Origin: Ectocarpus siliculosus | Taxonomy: Eukaryota > Sar > Phaeophyceae > Ectocarpales > Ectocarpaceae | Direction of reading: 5' to 3' | Length of the DNA stretch: 64,000 bases | Assembly: GCA_000310025.1 (NCBI GenBank) | Contig: FN649744.1 | Location: 2,310,422 to 2,374,421 of the forward strand | Shown here: positions 11,901 through 24,183 of the stretch, in pieces | How positions within the stretch are numbered: position 1 is the stretch's first letter | How the letters are laid out: each line of letters opens with the position of its first letter | Translations under genes and position numbers: made by a program | Notes under the pieces: generated by a model | Told to the model about the DNA's origin: nothing | The model's database searches: none | Seen by the model: the letters and a program-made list of their open reading frames with translations, nothing else

Positions 11901-13445
11901 TGGGCTTGACGGCTGCCATAGGGGGATACGACGACACAGTGGAAGCCTCGACAGGTGCGCGGCGCATGGGTGGTGGACACACAGGCTGTGGGTCGGTTCT
12001 CGATGTGGTCTTTGGGTGACGGACATTTTATTTTTCATGGGTCGAACCCGTCGCTGTCTGCATCGTTGTCCCTCGCAACAGCAGACGTTCTGCCCACCCA
12101 TTGCCGTATTTCGCCTGCCACCCCTCTAGTCTTCCCCCCCCGAGTTGTATCATCGGAGACAGACCGTCAAAGGAACGAAGGCCCACCGGTACAGCCGAGG
12201 GTGAAGCTCTCTTGGCCTCGCGCGCGGTCACTACGGTCGCAGTGCTCCATCCCTTTTGCTTTGGTATACACAGCGAGTGTCTTGCATGATTCTGCCAAAA
12301 TCCCCGGCTGGGCTGCATCCCAGGCTTTCTTCGGGGGACGGTGCTATGCGGCCTTCGTGCACTTTCTGTATTTAGGGGCGTGTGAATCCTGGTTAAGCGA
12401 GTCACCCAAGTGTCTCTTTGGCTCTGCCGCGTTTGTTTTTGCCACGGTAGCCTATGAGGTTCGGCGATTGCCGCAGCGGGGGCGCGGCGGCAGCGTCCTC
12501 CAGCCGGGGGGCGGCGGGGACGAGAGTAGCAGCGGAAGGGTCGTGCTGCTGCAATGCAATAACCTTGACGACAAGGTCGCAGCACTCGTCACGAAGGTGG
12601 GCTTTCTCACCGCCTCATCATCCTGTCTGGCCTGTGAAACAAGTGACGACCGAAATCGTTGGGTTCTTCGTGCGGGAGCAGTATATTAGAACCTCCAGGG
12701 TCTGCTTCACGCAGTGTATCCCTGCTACCTTCCACAAGGTGGGAAGTGATCACCCCCACCCCTCCGCCCTCCCTCTTCGTCGCCGTCGACAAGGTTAAGC
12801 GGGCCAAGTGCTGGCATGACCGCCACCCGGCATGTTTTCTGCCGGTGGCGTGGGCGGTGTGCGCGGCCGTTGCGGCAAAGTGGCCGACTGACGGCGACTT
12901 GGGTGGCGGTGCGGGGGTGATGTGGGAAAACGGTGGCGCACGTAATCGTCGAGGTGGGGTTAGTGCTGCTCGTGTTCTTGAACGTGCTCGCGCGCGGAAG
13001 GCAAGGCAGCCGTCGCCGTTCTCCATCCTCGCCCTGCTAGCCGCCTTCCTCGATAAGGTACGCAGCAAGAGGTTTTTTGTTCTTTTTTTTTGTTCACAAG
13101 TTTCATGTTTTGAACGCTGGTGTGCATATGACGTCGTCGTTCTTTTCCGTGGTCTGATGCCATGGACGATTCCACCCCCACTGGATGCTTCTGGATAGTA
13201 GTCAGAAATATTATCGGGGGGCTGTGTCGGCCTCTCGTGAAGGGGGCGACGGCAAAGTATTCGAAGTGCGTACCCTTCTCACCACTGTTTTTCTTGCTCC
13301 CCTCCGCCCTTCCGTGTGGAATTTTTTCTCTTGTGTGTGTGTTTGTGTGTTTTTTTTCGTTCAGGACAGCAAGGCTCGAGGGGTGTCGAAAGCGACCTTT
13401 GGGGCCGGCCCAAGCCCAACGTGTGCGAAACACAACCCGAATATC

Positions 13446-13503
<58 letters not shown>

Positions 13504-16338
13504 CGTAACAACGGCCGTGTCGACGGCGAGAACCCGGCGGGCTACGCCTGGGCTACGCGTGGGGACGCTAGATTACGTACAAGGCACATCGTTGAAAGAC
13601 GCGGCTCGCCGTCTGGGCTGCATGTTGGGATGCTAGATTACGTACGAGGCCCATGGTTGAAAGACTTGGGCCGAGTGATATTGAGTCCCCTACTCTCGCC
13701 AAACCTACTGATGGCATCACCACCACCTACAGGAGAGATCTTCCTGCGGTTCTGCTCGTACGTGCGTCAGCTGGGGGTGAAGCCGGGCAGGCGGAAGTCG
13801 GCGGGACCCCCGGCGACAATGAATCTCCTCGATAGCGGTGAGCTGGAGATGTGGTGGTCGGCAGCGGCGGCGGTGGCGGCTACACCGAAAGGGAAAAAGC
13901 CACAACGCAGCGACCGCGGGGCGGAGACGGAACCAGAGGAGATTGCGATGGGGCAGGTGAATTTAGCGACAAGATCGATCGACTTCCAGGATATGGATAG
14001 GATTGCGATTCTAAGGCTTAGTAGATCGGGCTCAGGTGAAATGAGCGGGCTTGGGTTGCTCTCGAGTATTTATCTCTCGTGTTTCGGGGGAATCAGAGGA
14101 TAGGTGGAGACCAGAACAAACTTGAAACAAGCGCTAGTTTGGCAAATACGCGTCATTGGCTGGGTACAAGGGTAATACGCAAGCCGGACCCTTGAGCAAC
14201 GTGCAGCATGATTGATATCGACTTGGATTTTGTATGGGCTCAGGACGAGGTTCTAGCGGACGTGCATGGTCGCACGTAAGCCTTGTACGATTCCTGTCCA
14301 CACCGCACACGCCCTCTGTGCTTGTATGCCTTTCATGGTATCCCACCATTTCTTTGGCGGCTTTTTTGTTTTTTTGCTCTCCTTGTTCCCTCTCGTCGCT
14401 CCAGGACCAAGCAGATCTTATTCGGGTGCAGGTAGGCGGCAAGGTCCTCGAGGACCTGGTTGATGCTGCCTTGGTGTCTGGCCTCAGGCGGTGAGACGAG
14501 GCGGAGTGGGCTAGACATGGCCGTGTTGCTCGGGGCTCACCGGGTTAGGAGTATGTGGTAGGGGGGGGAGAGATGTGGCGACCCGGCGGGAGTTCGTAAT
14601 CCCAATCGCGGTGTCTCCAACCTAAAGGCGTCAAATCTGGTTGAATTTTCCTCGTGCGTCAAGGGTATCTCGTACCGCCGCGAGCACGTGATCGACTAGT
14701 TACTCTTCTCTGTGCCCCCCCCCCGCTCTCCGCTGCCTCCCCCTCGGTAGAGCGTGCGCCGCAATCGAGCAGTCGTTGACGCCTGATGGAGCTCGCGGTC
14801 TGCCGGTGTGGGGCCAGGACATCCGCTGGTCGTTGTTGGGTTTCGCCTTAGAGCAAAGCCAAGGGGAGAATGACGAAGAGAGCGAGGGACGGGTGGGAAA
14901 GAAGAAAGAGGGTCAGCCTTCGTACCTCGACTGGATGGAGATCAGGCTGCAGGTGATTTTGCCTAGGGGATTTACCTCTTCGGCCTGCTTGTGGTGCGTT
15001 TGAGTGCAAGCAAGTGGGCTTCGTCCTAATGTATTGAGCACTGTGTGCTTATTGGCGCATATGTTGTGCGGGGACCGTTTGGCACCTGTCCACCGCTGAC
15101 TCTCACCGGTATTAGCTGAGTTTGGATATTAGTTGCCATTTTTATGTTCGAGGTCCCTATAGTATCGCCTCCAAAGAACTGATCGACATGCCGGCCGGAC
15201 AGGGTAAACAACGTGTTTTTGCCCGCTATCAGAACTTTCTGACGTTCTTTATGTGTGTGTGTACGCACATTGTTTTTCTACCCGCTCCCAGATGTGCATG
15301 AACGACGGCATCGACGAGATGCCGGGCATGTACGGCTTCAACGTGACGGGTCGGGCCCCGCTAGCACCGGAGGCGATCGCTAACCTCGACCGCCAGCACG
15401 CGGCCGACGTTCTGCAAGCCCGCACGGCAGACGTGGTGTTTTCCGCGGCCCTACAGGTGGGCGGCAGTTCGCAGGGCCAGCACGGCAGCGGTGGCGCGAA
15501 CGGCGATTCATCGGACAGCCTCTTCGGCGGAAGTGCCAGCGAGGAAGAGGAAGAGCTAGACGGCGAACCGATGGTCGTGGTGACGGCCTCTCTGCCGCTC
15601 CAGGTGCACGGTTCCGCAGCGGCGGAAGCGGAGCACGAACCAAGCGTCGATGTCGCCCCACAGCAGGGTACGGGAGAGACAGTCGATGTCGGAGAAGGGG
15701 CACCTACAGACGACAGTGTGAGCGGGAAGGTTGGGGCGGTGCTGGCGCTCGGGGATCGACTCATGAAAGAAGCCGCGGGCGTTTTAGCGTCGGCGAAGGC
15801 GACGACCTCCGATGCGAACAAGGCGCCCGCTTCCTCGGGGGAGACAGATGCCGCTGCAGAGAGCGATGCCGCGCCCCCGAAACAGCCGATCGTTGAGGGT
15901 GAAGCGAACCTCGGCAAAAGCGTTGGAGAGGAAAGATCAAAGGAGGATCGGGGAGCGGAGGAAGAAAAGGAGAAAGAGCGCGAGAAGGCTCTCGCGAAGC
16001 AGAAAGAGCTCGAGCGGAGGAAGGCCGTGGCAGAGAAAATCAAGACCCTGGCCCTGAAAAAGAAAGAAGAAACCAAACGAGAGCTAGAAGCGCAAAGGGC
16101 TAAACGAGAGCTCGAAGCTCAAAAGGCTAAACGGGTGCTCGAAGCCCGTAGGGCTAAACGAAAGCTTGAAGCTGAAAGGGCAAGGCGTGCTGAGGCAGAG
16201 CTGAAGAAACGTCGGAGACGGGGGCGTAGTCCGGGACGGAGAAGGAGTATTAGCCGGAGTGCTTCCCCCGTCAGGCGCCGGAAGTATGCTCGGAGAGCTC
16301 GTCGTAGCCCCAGCAGAAGTAGCAGCAGTAGCAGCAGA

Positions 16339-16386
<48 letters not shown>

Positions 16387-18680
16387 AGCAGCAGCAGCAG
16401 CAGCAGCAGGAGAAACAGCAGGAGAAACAGCAGGAGGAGCAGGAGCGGCGGTAGAGACAGAGTCAGGGGCAGTAGAAGACGCAACAGCAGGAGCAACAGC
16501 AGAAGCCGCGCGAGAAGCAGAAGCAGAAGTAGAGGCGGAAACAAGAACAGCAGCCGTAAGGACTCTACCGCCCGCGCCGCCACCCCCAGCACCCAAATGG
16601 TGAGAAGTTGTCTTACATCTGTAGAAATGACTCTCGCGACCACGCGAAAACCGAACGCAATAAGCCTCTTTTGCCCATCTGTCCAATACAATAAACCAAC
16701 GCCATTTGCAACCTGCAGCGAGCTACCCACTTAGGTCATTGCCACGGCCCCATCGAGATAGTATTTTGTTCGCCGCCATCACATCTGCCTCTACAGGAAA
16801 ACATATCCTTCCAAAACGACCTGGTACCGTTGCACATGATCTGTTTCTTGCCTGAATTACATTATAGCTATTAAGAGCCAATGGTCACTGGCAGAGTCTG
16901 CACGAAGATGGAAGCATGTCCTGTCTTTATCGTGGTCTTGCGGGGTGATCGGTGTTCGTTGTTCACCCCTTAGATCACGAACCGAACCTAAACGCCTCCT
17001 AGGCGGCACGACTATTGATAGACCTGCCAGTTTGTTGACCTTGGTCGGTTTTGCTTTTTTTTCCCCTCTTTCTCTGTGTACACCTCAGTCGTCCTTGAGC
17101 TTTCTCGTTGTTCTGGTCCAGCTGAGGGCCGCACCTACTTTATCGTGTCCACAAGCACAACCTTTACTTACCAGTCCTTCGCAGCCGCCACACACCGCCG
17201 CTGAGGTCCGCTCCTTGGCCTGGTGTCACCGGGGACTTTGTTGACGCCATGCCCGACTTCGTGTCAAGCGAATTCGGGGTATAGTTTTAGCTTCTGTTGT
17301 GCTTCTTGATTGCGTGCAAGCGACGTTGAGGACCATGCCTCCCCAGCGGTACTACGGTTCAGTAGCTCGACCCCACCCCCAGTCCCTTTCTGTGAAGATG
17401 CTGCTCTACCGGGGCAAATATCCAAATTTACAAGTGTTGAACCACAATCTAAACGAGCCCCCCTGGAAACGCCCGGGATGAATCCGTCGGAGCCCCGGGT
17501 GGGCGAGGCGTTGGATTACTGGCTCATGCGCGAGGTGCCGACGGAAGGTTTTGTTGCAATTCTTTTTTGATACGTTCGTCGCTACTGTATTTTCCAAAAT
17601 ACCCCAAGAGAACACAGAACGAATGTAAGGACACATGAATCGCTCCAACTTGTTGTTGTTCTCCCTCCTGCCTTTTGCCGGTGTGGAATATCTGTCTTGC
17701 AGCCTGACAAGGAGAGGGTAGATGCCAAGACCAGCGCAGCAGAGGGGAAGCCACCGGAAGCCCTCCCTTTGTCTACTTCATCCAAAGATCACGGTGATGG
17801 AGCTGCCTCGGGAGGCACTGCTAAACCTTCTCTCACTGCTCCCAACGGCGATGGCGCTTCCTCGGGGGGAAATGCTAAACCTCCTCTCACCTCGCCTGTT
17901 GGCGACGGTGTGGCGAGTGCCGAGAAAGAGGCAGATGCTGCCCACAAAATGCCAGAACCCGAGAGTTGGTCGGAATGGCGCGCGTTGAGTTCAGACGATG
18001 AAAGCGACAGGGGGGCTAGCGCTGGCGGAGACGTCAGTGACGGTGGACCTACGGCCCGGAACGTGCGCGGTACCGACCAAGGGTTCGAAATATCGGTGCG
18101 CCGAGGATCCAGCCTTGAGAGACAATCCGGTGACACCGATGTAGGCCGACGTGGTGCTCACTGTGAGCGGTCTGCCAGCCCCCGTGGCCGGTCGTTCGGT
18201 CGCTCTTCTCGTAGCCAGGACCGAGGGAGCCGCTACGATCGAGGAGACACCTCCCGCCGTTCCACGACGAGGGAACGTTGCCGCGAGCGAGGTGGATACG
18301 CGGACTACGCTGGTCGTGCGAACAGATCCCGCAGCCGCGAACGCGGCGGCAGCAGGAGGCCCACCAAGCGTTCTCGCGGGTACGGGACTCTCGCGCGCAG
18401 TGACGAAAGGGCCGCAGACGAGAGCCAAACCTCGAAACGAGCCAGGGTAGACGCTACTGCAACAACTCGAGCGGCGGCAGCGAGAACGGCGGCGCTGTCA
18501 AGCCTCAAGAAGCAGGAATCCATGGTGCTACCGGCTGCGGGGAAGGTGCCGCCGAGTACAACCGGTACGTTCCTGAAATATTGTTCGATCGTTGGTTTAA
18601 CACGCGATCTACGAATCCAGTAGTGTTTTTTGGCGATTACACCGTATTCCCAGCAGTTCCTTGTCGTTTCGTCTGCCGCT

Positions 18681-18718
<38 letters not shown>

Positions 18719-21700
18719 CAATTAGACAGGAAAGACACGCGGAAGATGAGTGTTGGGTGTTGGTAGACAGCAAACCGGTACCCACCGCAGACTTCCATCC
18801 CCGACATCGAGATCGTGTCAAACAGAATCTATCCTCTTTTCTTACAGCACTAACTTCAGCATTGTCATCATGTTTGCCTGCAAAATCGTACATGCCCGGT
18901 CTTTCCTTGTGATGGGTAGAACCGTACTATCCGTAAACTCAACGTGGAGCACGTGGTCAACTACATCTTGCGGATTGCAATGTACCCAGCCAAACTACTG
19001 TGGTTGACATGGGCATGGAGGGCCCGTACGGCAGTTTGAATTTGACATCGGTTGTGATTCTGTTCTCCTGCGTAGACCCATTCTGCGCATCTGCGGTGGT
19101 ACCTATTCTGCCTTTCCGTCTCAAAGAAATTTCTGTAGCGGGGTATCGGTCCTGAATAGACTACTTGCTTGATTCGGAGTGTGATTCTTCCCTAAACCCG
19201 TTCCGATGGCAGGAAAAATCTGCCCCATCCCACGTTTGCATCACTCACAATGAGAGCGCGTGCTTGCGGCGCATCAAGTATGACACCTAGACCAAGGGCG
19301 GGACAACCTTCGCACCTGGTTATTGTTTCAAGTGTCCAATTGTATGAACAAGTCGTAGGCCCAACGGCGCAAACATGCGACCGGGCCACCTTCCAAGCCA
19401 GGCGAAAGGGCAGGGTGTCAATTCAAAATTACCTTATTAGAGTATGTCGAGAGTACACAAACAGGAAACACGCCCATGTCCCTAAGTGTCCCCTGCATTC
19501 CTCCAAATTTCGAAAGGTGGATCGAAGGCTCTCAAGGGGCCTGACAGCGCAGGTGCAAAGACAGATGAGGTGTCACAGGCCGCAGACAAGGTTTCTCCGA
19601 AAACGCCCGGCGTGCCCCAGCAAGACCGGTCGAAGATGTCTAAGACCGGCGCGGCGGAGGCATCGCCGCGGTCGGCGCCCAGCCCGAAGAGCCGTGGTAG
19701 TGCCGGTACGAGGACGGAAGCATCACAAGCGACGAAGAAGGCGCCCGCGAAGACTGTCAATACGAAGGTTCCCCCAACGACGTCCAGCGCCCCCAACAAA
19801 GCAGGGTCAACAATCTCCAAGTCCAAAGGAGGGGTGGCATCGGGTGTCTCGACACCTCAATCCAAGAGCCCTGGTACTGCAAGTGCAAAGAAGGGCGGCG
19901 TGTCGCTAGCCGCGAAGAAGGGGCCATTGATAACGTCCAGTTCGTCCCAGAAAGGCGGGTCGGAGACTTCCAAAGCTGCTAGGACGGGGACGGGGACGGG
20001 GACGGGGACGCTAAGGACCTCAACGCCTAGCCCCAAGAGCCCTGGGAGTGCGGGCTCAAAGAAGGGCGGCGCGTCGCAAGCCGCGAAGAGGGTGCCATCG
20101 AAAACGTCCGGCTCGTCCCAGAAAGGCGGATCGGAGACTTCCAAAGCTGCTGGGACGGGGACGCTGCGGATCTCAACGCCTAGTCCCAAGAGCCCTGGGA
20201 GTGCGGGCTCAACGCAGGGCGAGGTGTCACAGGCCGGGAAAAGTGCACTCTCGAAGGCGCCAAATGCCCCAAAAGATGGGCCGAAGATTGCGAAAGCCCC
20301 CGGGTCGCTTGGCTCAACGCCCAGCTCCACGAGCCCGGGCAACACCGATGGAAAGAAGGGGGAGGTTGCACAAGCTGCAAAGGCTCCAAGTACAACACCC
20401 AAGACCTCCCAGAAAGAGCGGTCGACGGTTGCGAAGAAATATTTGGCAGGATCATCCACCGGCTCGACGCCCATCTCCAAGAGTCGCGGTAGTGCAGACG
20501 CTACGAAGGATGTATCACTGGGCGCCAAGAGTCCCACCGCAAACGCACCTACCGCGAAGAAGGTGCCAGCAAAAAAGTCTAACACATCACAGAAAGGCGT
20601 GTCGTCTATTTCCGGAGCTGCCGCGACTGTGGCACCGTTGGACTCAACACCAAACTCCAAGAGTCCCGGAAGTGCGGGTGCGAAGAAGGGTGAGGCGCCA
20701 CGGGTCGCGAAGAAGGCGCCCCCGGCGGCGCCCAGTGTGTCCCAGAAAGACAGATCGAAGGTTTCCAAGAACGATCTGGCGAAAACGTCATCGGGCGCAA
20801 CAACCAGTCCCAAGGACCCTGGGACCGCAGGTGCCAAGCAGAAGAGTGTATCACAGGCCGTGAAGAAGACGTCCTCGCTTGCGAAGGTACCGAAGACGTC
20901 AAGTGCGTCCCAGATAGGCGGAGCAACGACGTCCAAAGCTACGGGGGATGCGGGGCTGCTGGGCCCAACACCTTCCTCCAAGAGCGCTGGTAGCGCAAGC
21001 GCGAAGAAGGGCGGGGTATCACCGAAGGTTGTCAATGGACTCCATGAATCTGGTTTCGGAGATCGATCGCGGGAGCACAGTGGGAGCGAGAGAGAAGAAG
21101 GAGAGATCGATCTCTCGATGGAGGCACAGCGGGGGCACATGCACGGTGCCGCTGCATGGATGTCATCCGCAACCAACCCCAACCCTGCATTGAACTCACG
21201 ATCGCCACCGGTGACAGGCTGTGTCGTACCCCCACCACCCAGGCGGGGCATGAATGAAGAACGGGCGGTCAATTTCTCGATGGAGGCGATGCGCAGGCAC
21301 GAGCACGGTAGGAACTCACTATCGCCACCGGTGACAGGCTCTGTTCCACCCCCACCATCCAGGAGGGGTACTAATGGAAAAGGGGAGATCTACCACCCGA
21401 TGGAGGCGATGCGGAGGCAAGAGCATGCTGCTGCTGCATCTATTTCATTTGGACACCACCCCAACCCCGCATGGAACTCGATATCGCCACCGGTGACAGG
21501 CTTGGTCCCACCCCCACCACCCAGGAGAGGCATCAATGGAGAAGGGGAGGTCTACCACCCGATGGAGGCGATGCAGAGGCAAGAGCATGCTGGTGCTGCA
21601 TCTATGCCATCTGCAAAAAACCCCAACGCTGCATGGAGCTCGATATCGCCACCGGTGACAGGCATTGTCCCACCCCCGCCACCCAGAGATGTCTCGATGA

Positions 21701-22404
21701 TGGCGATGCGGGGGCAAGAGCATGCCGCTGCTGGATCTATGTCATCTGGAAACAACCCCAACCCTGCATGGAATTCACTCTCGCCACCGGCGCCAGGCAA
21801 TGTCCCACCCCCACCACCTGCAAGGGGCAAGAATGGAGAAGGGGAGGTCGATCTCTCGATGGAGGCGATGCAGAGGCAAGAGCATGCTGCTGCATCTACG
21901 TCATCCGCAACCACCCCCAACCCTGCTTCGTCAAAATCGCCACCGTTGTCAGGCAATGTTCCACCCCCACCACCTAGCAGGGGCAAGCCCGGGAAGAACG
22001 CGGCGAAGAAACGCAGAAGAAAGGCACGCTTGAAGGCGGCGGCGGAAGAGATTAACGCCGCCAACATCGCAAGAGCAAAGGAAGCGATGAAGCAACCGGC
22101 GCAGAGTGCTCCCTCTGACGGCATGTCGGAGCAACCGGCATCTGCAAGCTCGAAGAACAGAGCGTCCTTGGCGCAGCCTGTAGTTTTGGGAGGTGCGGGA
22201 CATTTGATGGGTGCCGTTGCCGGTGGTGGCAGCACAGCGATGACCAGCATGGCCAGCACTGCACAATCCGCGGGCCCTAGTACTAGCAGTGGTACGGTGG
22301 GAGCGACAAGCTTGGCGGCACCTCCAGAGGACGGCGACCCCGTTACCCATGATCCGAACTATTGGTTTTTCAGCGGCGGCTTCAATGCGAAAGAGTCGAC
22401 ATAA
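8945..22404 (+). CDS. Very large RS-rich protein with tandem repeats, about 19 exons, function unknown
   Basis: Start ATG at 8945 (GCCCATGG context), stop at 22402-22404. Phase-compatible exons: 8945-9124, 10100-10296, 10804-10850, 11202-11272, 11891-11954, 12324-12367 (less sure), 12477-12596, 12682-12738, 12794-13057, 13365-13446, 13733-13837, 14197-14275, 14405-14431, 14751-14952, 15292-16599, 17089-17222 (less sure), 17321-17534, 17703-18564 and 19487-22404. The product is about 2,300 residues. The first 500 look helical (for example TVRLVRKAVRGTKPLIEELR). Residues from 15292 on form an acidic stretch, a Lys/Glu/Arg-rich probable coiled coil, then a polyserine and Arg-Ser region. Exon 17703-18564 is RS-like again, suggesting a nuclear, RNA-related role (inference). 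The last exon holds two repeat families and ends in NYWFFSGGFNAKEST. I do not recognise the family. It could be two genes, but no in-frame stop separates the halves. Confidence 0.65.
10487..10707. mobile_element. MITE copy 2, same family as 558-782
   Basis: A 221-base element in the intron between exons 10100-10296 and 10804-10850 of the repeat-protein gene. Its ends are inverted repeats (TACCGCATATGACACAAGAT and, reversed, TACCGTAAATGACATGAGAT) followed by the shared inner block GGACCGATTTTCAAAG. TA lies at both ends. Similarity to copy 1 is strongest in the inner TIR; the centres have diverged. Confidence 0.75.
13447..13500 (+). repeat. (GA)n microsatellite beginning at a splice donor
   Basis: About 26 GA units. 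The tract starts as GTGAGAGAGA directly after exon 13365-13446, so the splice donor is part of the microsatellite. Confidence 0.9.
13551..13670 (+). repeat. Two-copy tandem duplication in an intron
   Basis: Two adjacent units of about 60 bases share GATGCTAGATTACGTAC-like cores (GACGCTAGATTACGTACAAG and GATGCTAGATTACGTACGAG), each followed by GTTGAAAGAC. They lie between exons 13365-13446 and 13733-13837. Confidence 0.7.
16314..16440 (+). repeat. (AGC)n coding repeat, polyserine and Arg-Ser tract
   Basis: AGC-rich triplet array inside exon 15292-16599. It encodes runs of serine broken by arginine, continuing into RSRSRG-type sequence. Its antisense strand gives long Leu-rich open frames that are artefacts. 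Confidence 0.85.
18684..18716 (+). repeat. (GA)n microsatellite
   Basis: Perfect GA dinucleotide tract in the intron between exons 17703-18564 and 19487-22404. Confidence 0.9.
19660..21040 (+). repeat. Coding tandem repeat family A (about nine units of 50-60 residues)
   Basis: Within the last exon of the repeat-protein gene. Each unit follows SPKSPGSAGxKKGxxSQAAKK, then a Thr/Ser/Lys stretch, SQKGxS and a short Ala/Thr/Gly linker. Unit starts lie near 19680, 19858, 20030, 20185, 20329, 20470, 20655, 20810 and 20975. Units differ widely, so the array is old, except that the two near 20030 and 20185 are almost identical. The product is strongly basic and predicted disordered. Confidence 0.85.
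21110..21990 (+). repeat. Coding tandem repeat family B (about six units, polyproline)
   Basis: Units of about 40-55 residues follow MEAMxRQEHAAAASM, then NPNPAWNSxSPPVTG, then VPPPPPRRGxNGEGE. Each unit carries a run of four to five prolines next to arginine, a layout typical of SH3, WW or EVH1 ligands (known property of such motifs). Binding is inference only. Confidence 0.85.
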
Positions 22405-24183
22405 GAGAACGTACGGATTGAAGAGCCGAAATCGCTTGTCACCCCAAAATCGATGTTTCTCCGAGACAATCTATCTTGTCCCTTTTCCTGAGGTAGTCTA
22501 GAACCCTGAGAATAAAAGCTGAGGCCAAGGTTGCTTGGATCAGCAATCGCGGTCAAAAGAGTGAAGCAAGCGAGTGGGAAATGTCTTCGATCACCATTTG
22601 TGAACGCAGTTGTACGTCGTGCTGTGTAGGTGACCATAATAGACACGCAGAGCCGGAAATGATTTGCCAGTTGCCGGAGACGTCGGGATTGTGAAGGACT
22701 GGCAGCGTTTACTTCCATTCGGCATTGCTGCCATGGAGGTATGTTTCTGCGTTTGGTGTGATCTACAGTACCACCTCGCACCAATCCTGTGAGCTTTGTT
22801 CATGGATGCATGTGTAGCTGTTGTTTCAGCCGAGGGAAAAGGTGCCTGGTTCTCCACCCCCACTCACGACCCGTTTCGGGGATGTCTGGGTCATCGTTTG
22901 GAAATGCAATGCAATGGTGTGGCAAACATGCACCCTTCAACTTTTTTGTTGCTGCATCAGACAGGATACGATGTAGGGTTGGTACTGGTGCGCCCGGGAT
23001 CGATATTCACCTCTTTTCCCACGCTCCATCATGTCAATAGGTAAATTGTCTTGCAAGCCCAGTGCAAACGAAATGTGTCACGTTTGCATGCGTTCCATGC
23101 GGACTCCGTCCACTCGTTCTCATTCATGGTTGATCGCGAGCGGTACGAAAATCACTGCTTGTCTCCTGAAGGAGCATGAAAGGTCCATGAGTTGATTATT
23201 TTCACGGATCCAACAGCGCAGACCTTCCAAAGAAGCTGACGGAGAATCACGTTTCTTCTGGTCGGCACTCCAGTGGAGAGTGCGGAAACTAAACAAGAGC
23301 ACGTTGCCTCATCCTAGGCACATGATATGTAGTTGTTTTTTTGCCAAATAGATTCATCATGTCTGGATGCACAGACCTTGGAGCTACTAGACGATCACAG
23401 GTGAAACCAGAGCTCGCGCACAAGGAACGTCTAGTCTACACCCTTGACTCTTTGCATCTCCTCTTCAATAGACAGCACTCGCTTGCGCGACTGAAATTCA
23501 GTGAGATGGGATGTACTTCTCAGCTCGTGACTGAATCCCCGTTCGGACTTGCCTGCGAACACCAGCCAGCCACATCCTTGCAAAAACATCTTTCACCTAT
23601 AGTCTATCTTTCCAAAAGGTTGTTCACATATCCTAGTAAACCGCGCTTCGACGCAAATGGAAAGTTGATCCGCTTTCATTCCCGTTCCAGGAGGACTCGA
23701 CGAGGAGACGACAAACATTCGTCCAGGGCCCCACACGCCGCGGAAGGTGACGAAAGATGCTGCGGAGGTGATGCTCGGACCGGCTCTTCTCTTCCGATGG
23801 CTGGGACTGAATGTTTAATATCGGGATGCAACAAGAACAAGTGTTTGTTATTCACTAGAAAACAAAAAAAACAAGCCGGTACGGTGACCATCGGTTCATA
23901 GGTCTAAACGGAAGGGGGCATCAACGAGGTACGCAAAAGTAGCACCCTGACCAAAGAGCCGACCCAACTACCGAAACCACCACATGCAAAAGCGGAACAA
24001 GAAGAGAGCTCTCAATTGTGAACGTTTCCCGTCGGTAAGTTCGAGAATATGTTGCACACGGCTCGCGCTTGATTGTCAGCGTTTGCGAACACCAAACAAT
24101 ACACTTTGCATAATTGTGCTGACGTGCTGACGCAAGGCCGAAGACTGTCGGGCCCACGATGTGTAGGCTTCTCGACCACCTTC
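22405..24183. other. Convergent intergenic region, with a poly(A) signal candidate
   Basis: This lies between the stop of the plus-strand repeat-protein gene and the stop of the minus-strand transporter gene. AATAAA at 22511-22516, 107 bases after the 22404 stop, is a good poly(A) signal candidate. The 186-codon open frame at 23341-23901 has no recognisable domain and I do not call it. I see no other gene here. Confidence 0.5.

Noticed and set aside
14432-14494. Stop codon after VGGKVLEDLVDAALVSGLRR as the end of the RS-repeat gene
   Set aside because: This frame does not match the upstream phase. The 14405-14431 micro-exon in the correct phase joins to 14751.
16084-16730. Leu-rich and Ala-rich minus-strand frames, and an Ala-rich plus-strand frame, over the AGC tract
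   Set aside because: Off-frame readings of the (AGC)n polyserine region of the RS-repeat gene.
19857-21272. 471-codon open frame on the minus strand
   Set aside because: Exact antisense of the SPKSPGSAG coding repeats; it is open only because of the sense codon bias.
23341-23901. 186-codon plus-strand frame between convergent genes
   Set aside because: No domain, no splice context, and it ends in simple AAC/AAA sequence; chance is more likely.
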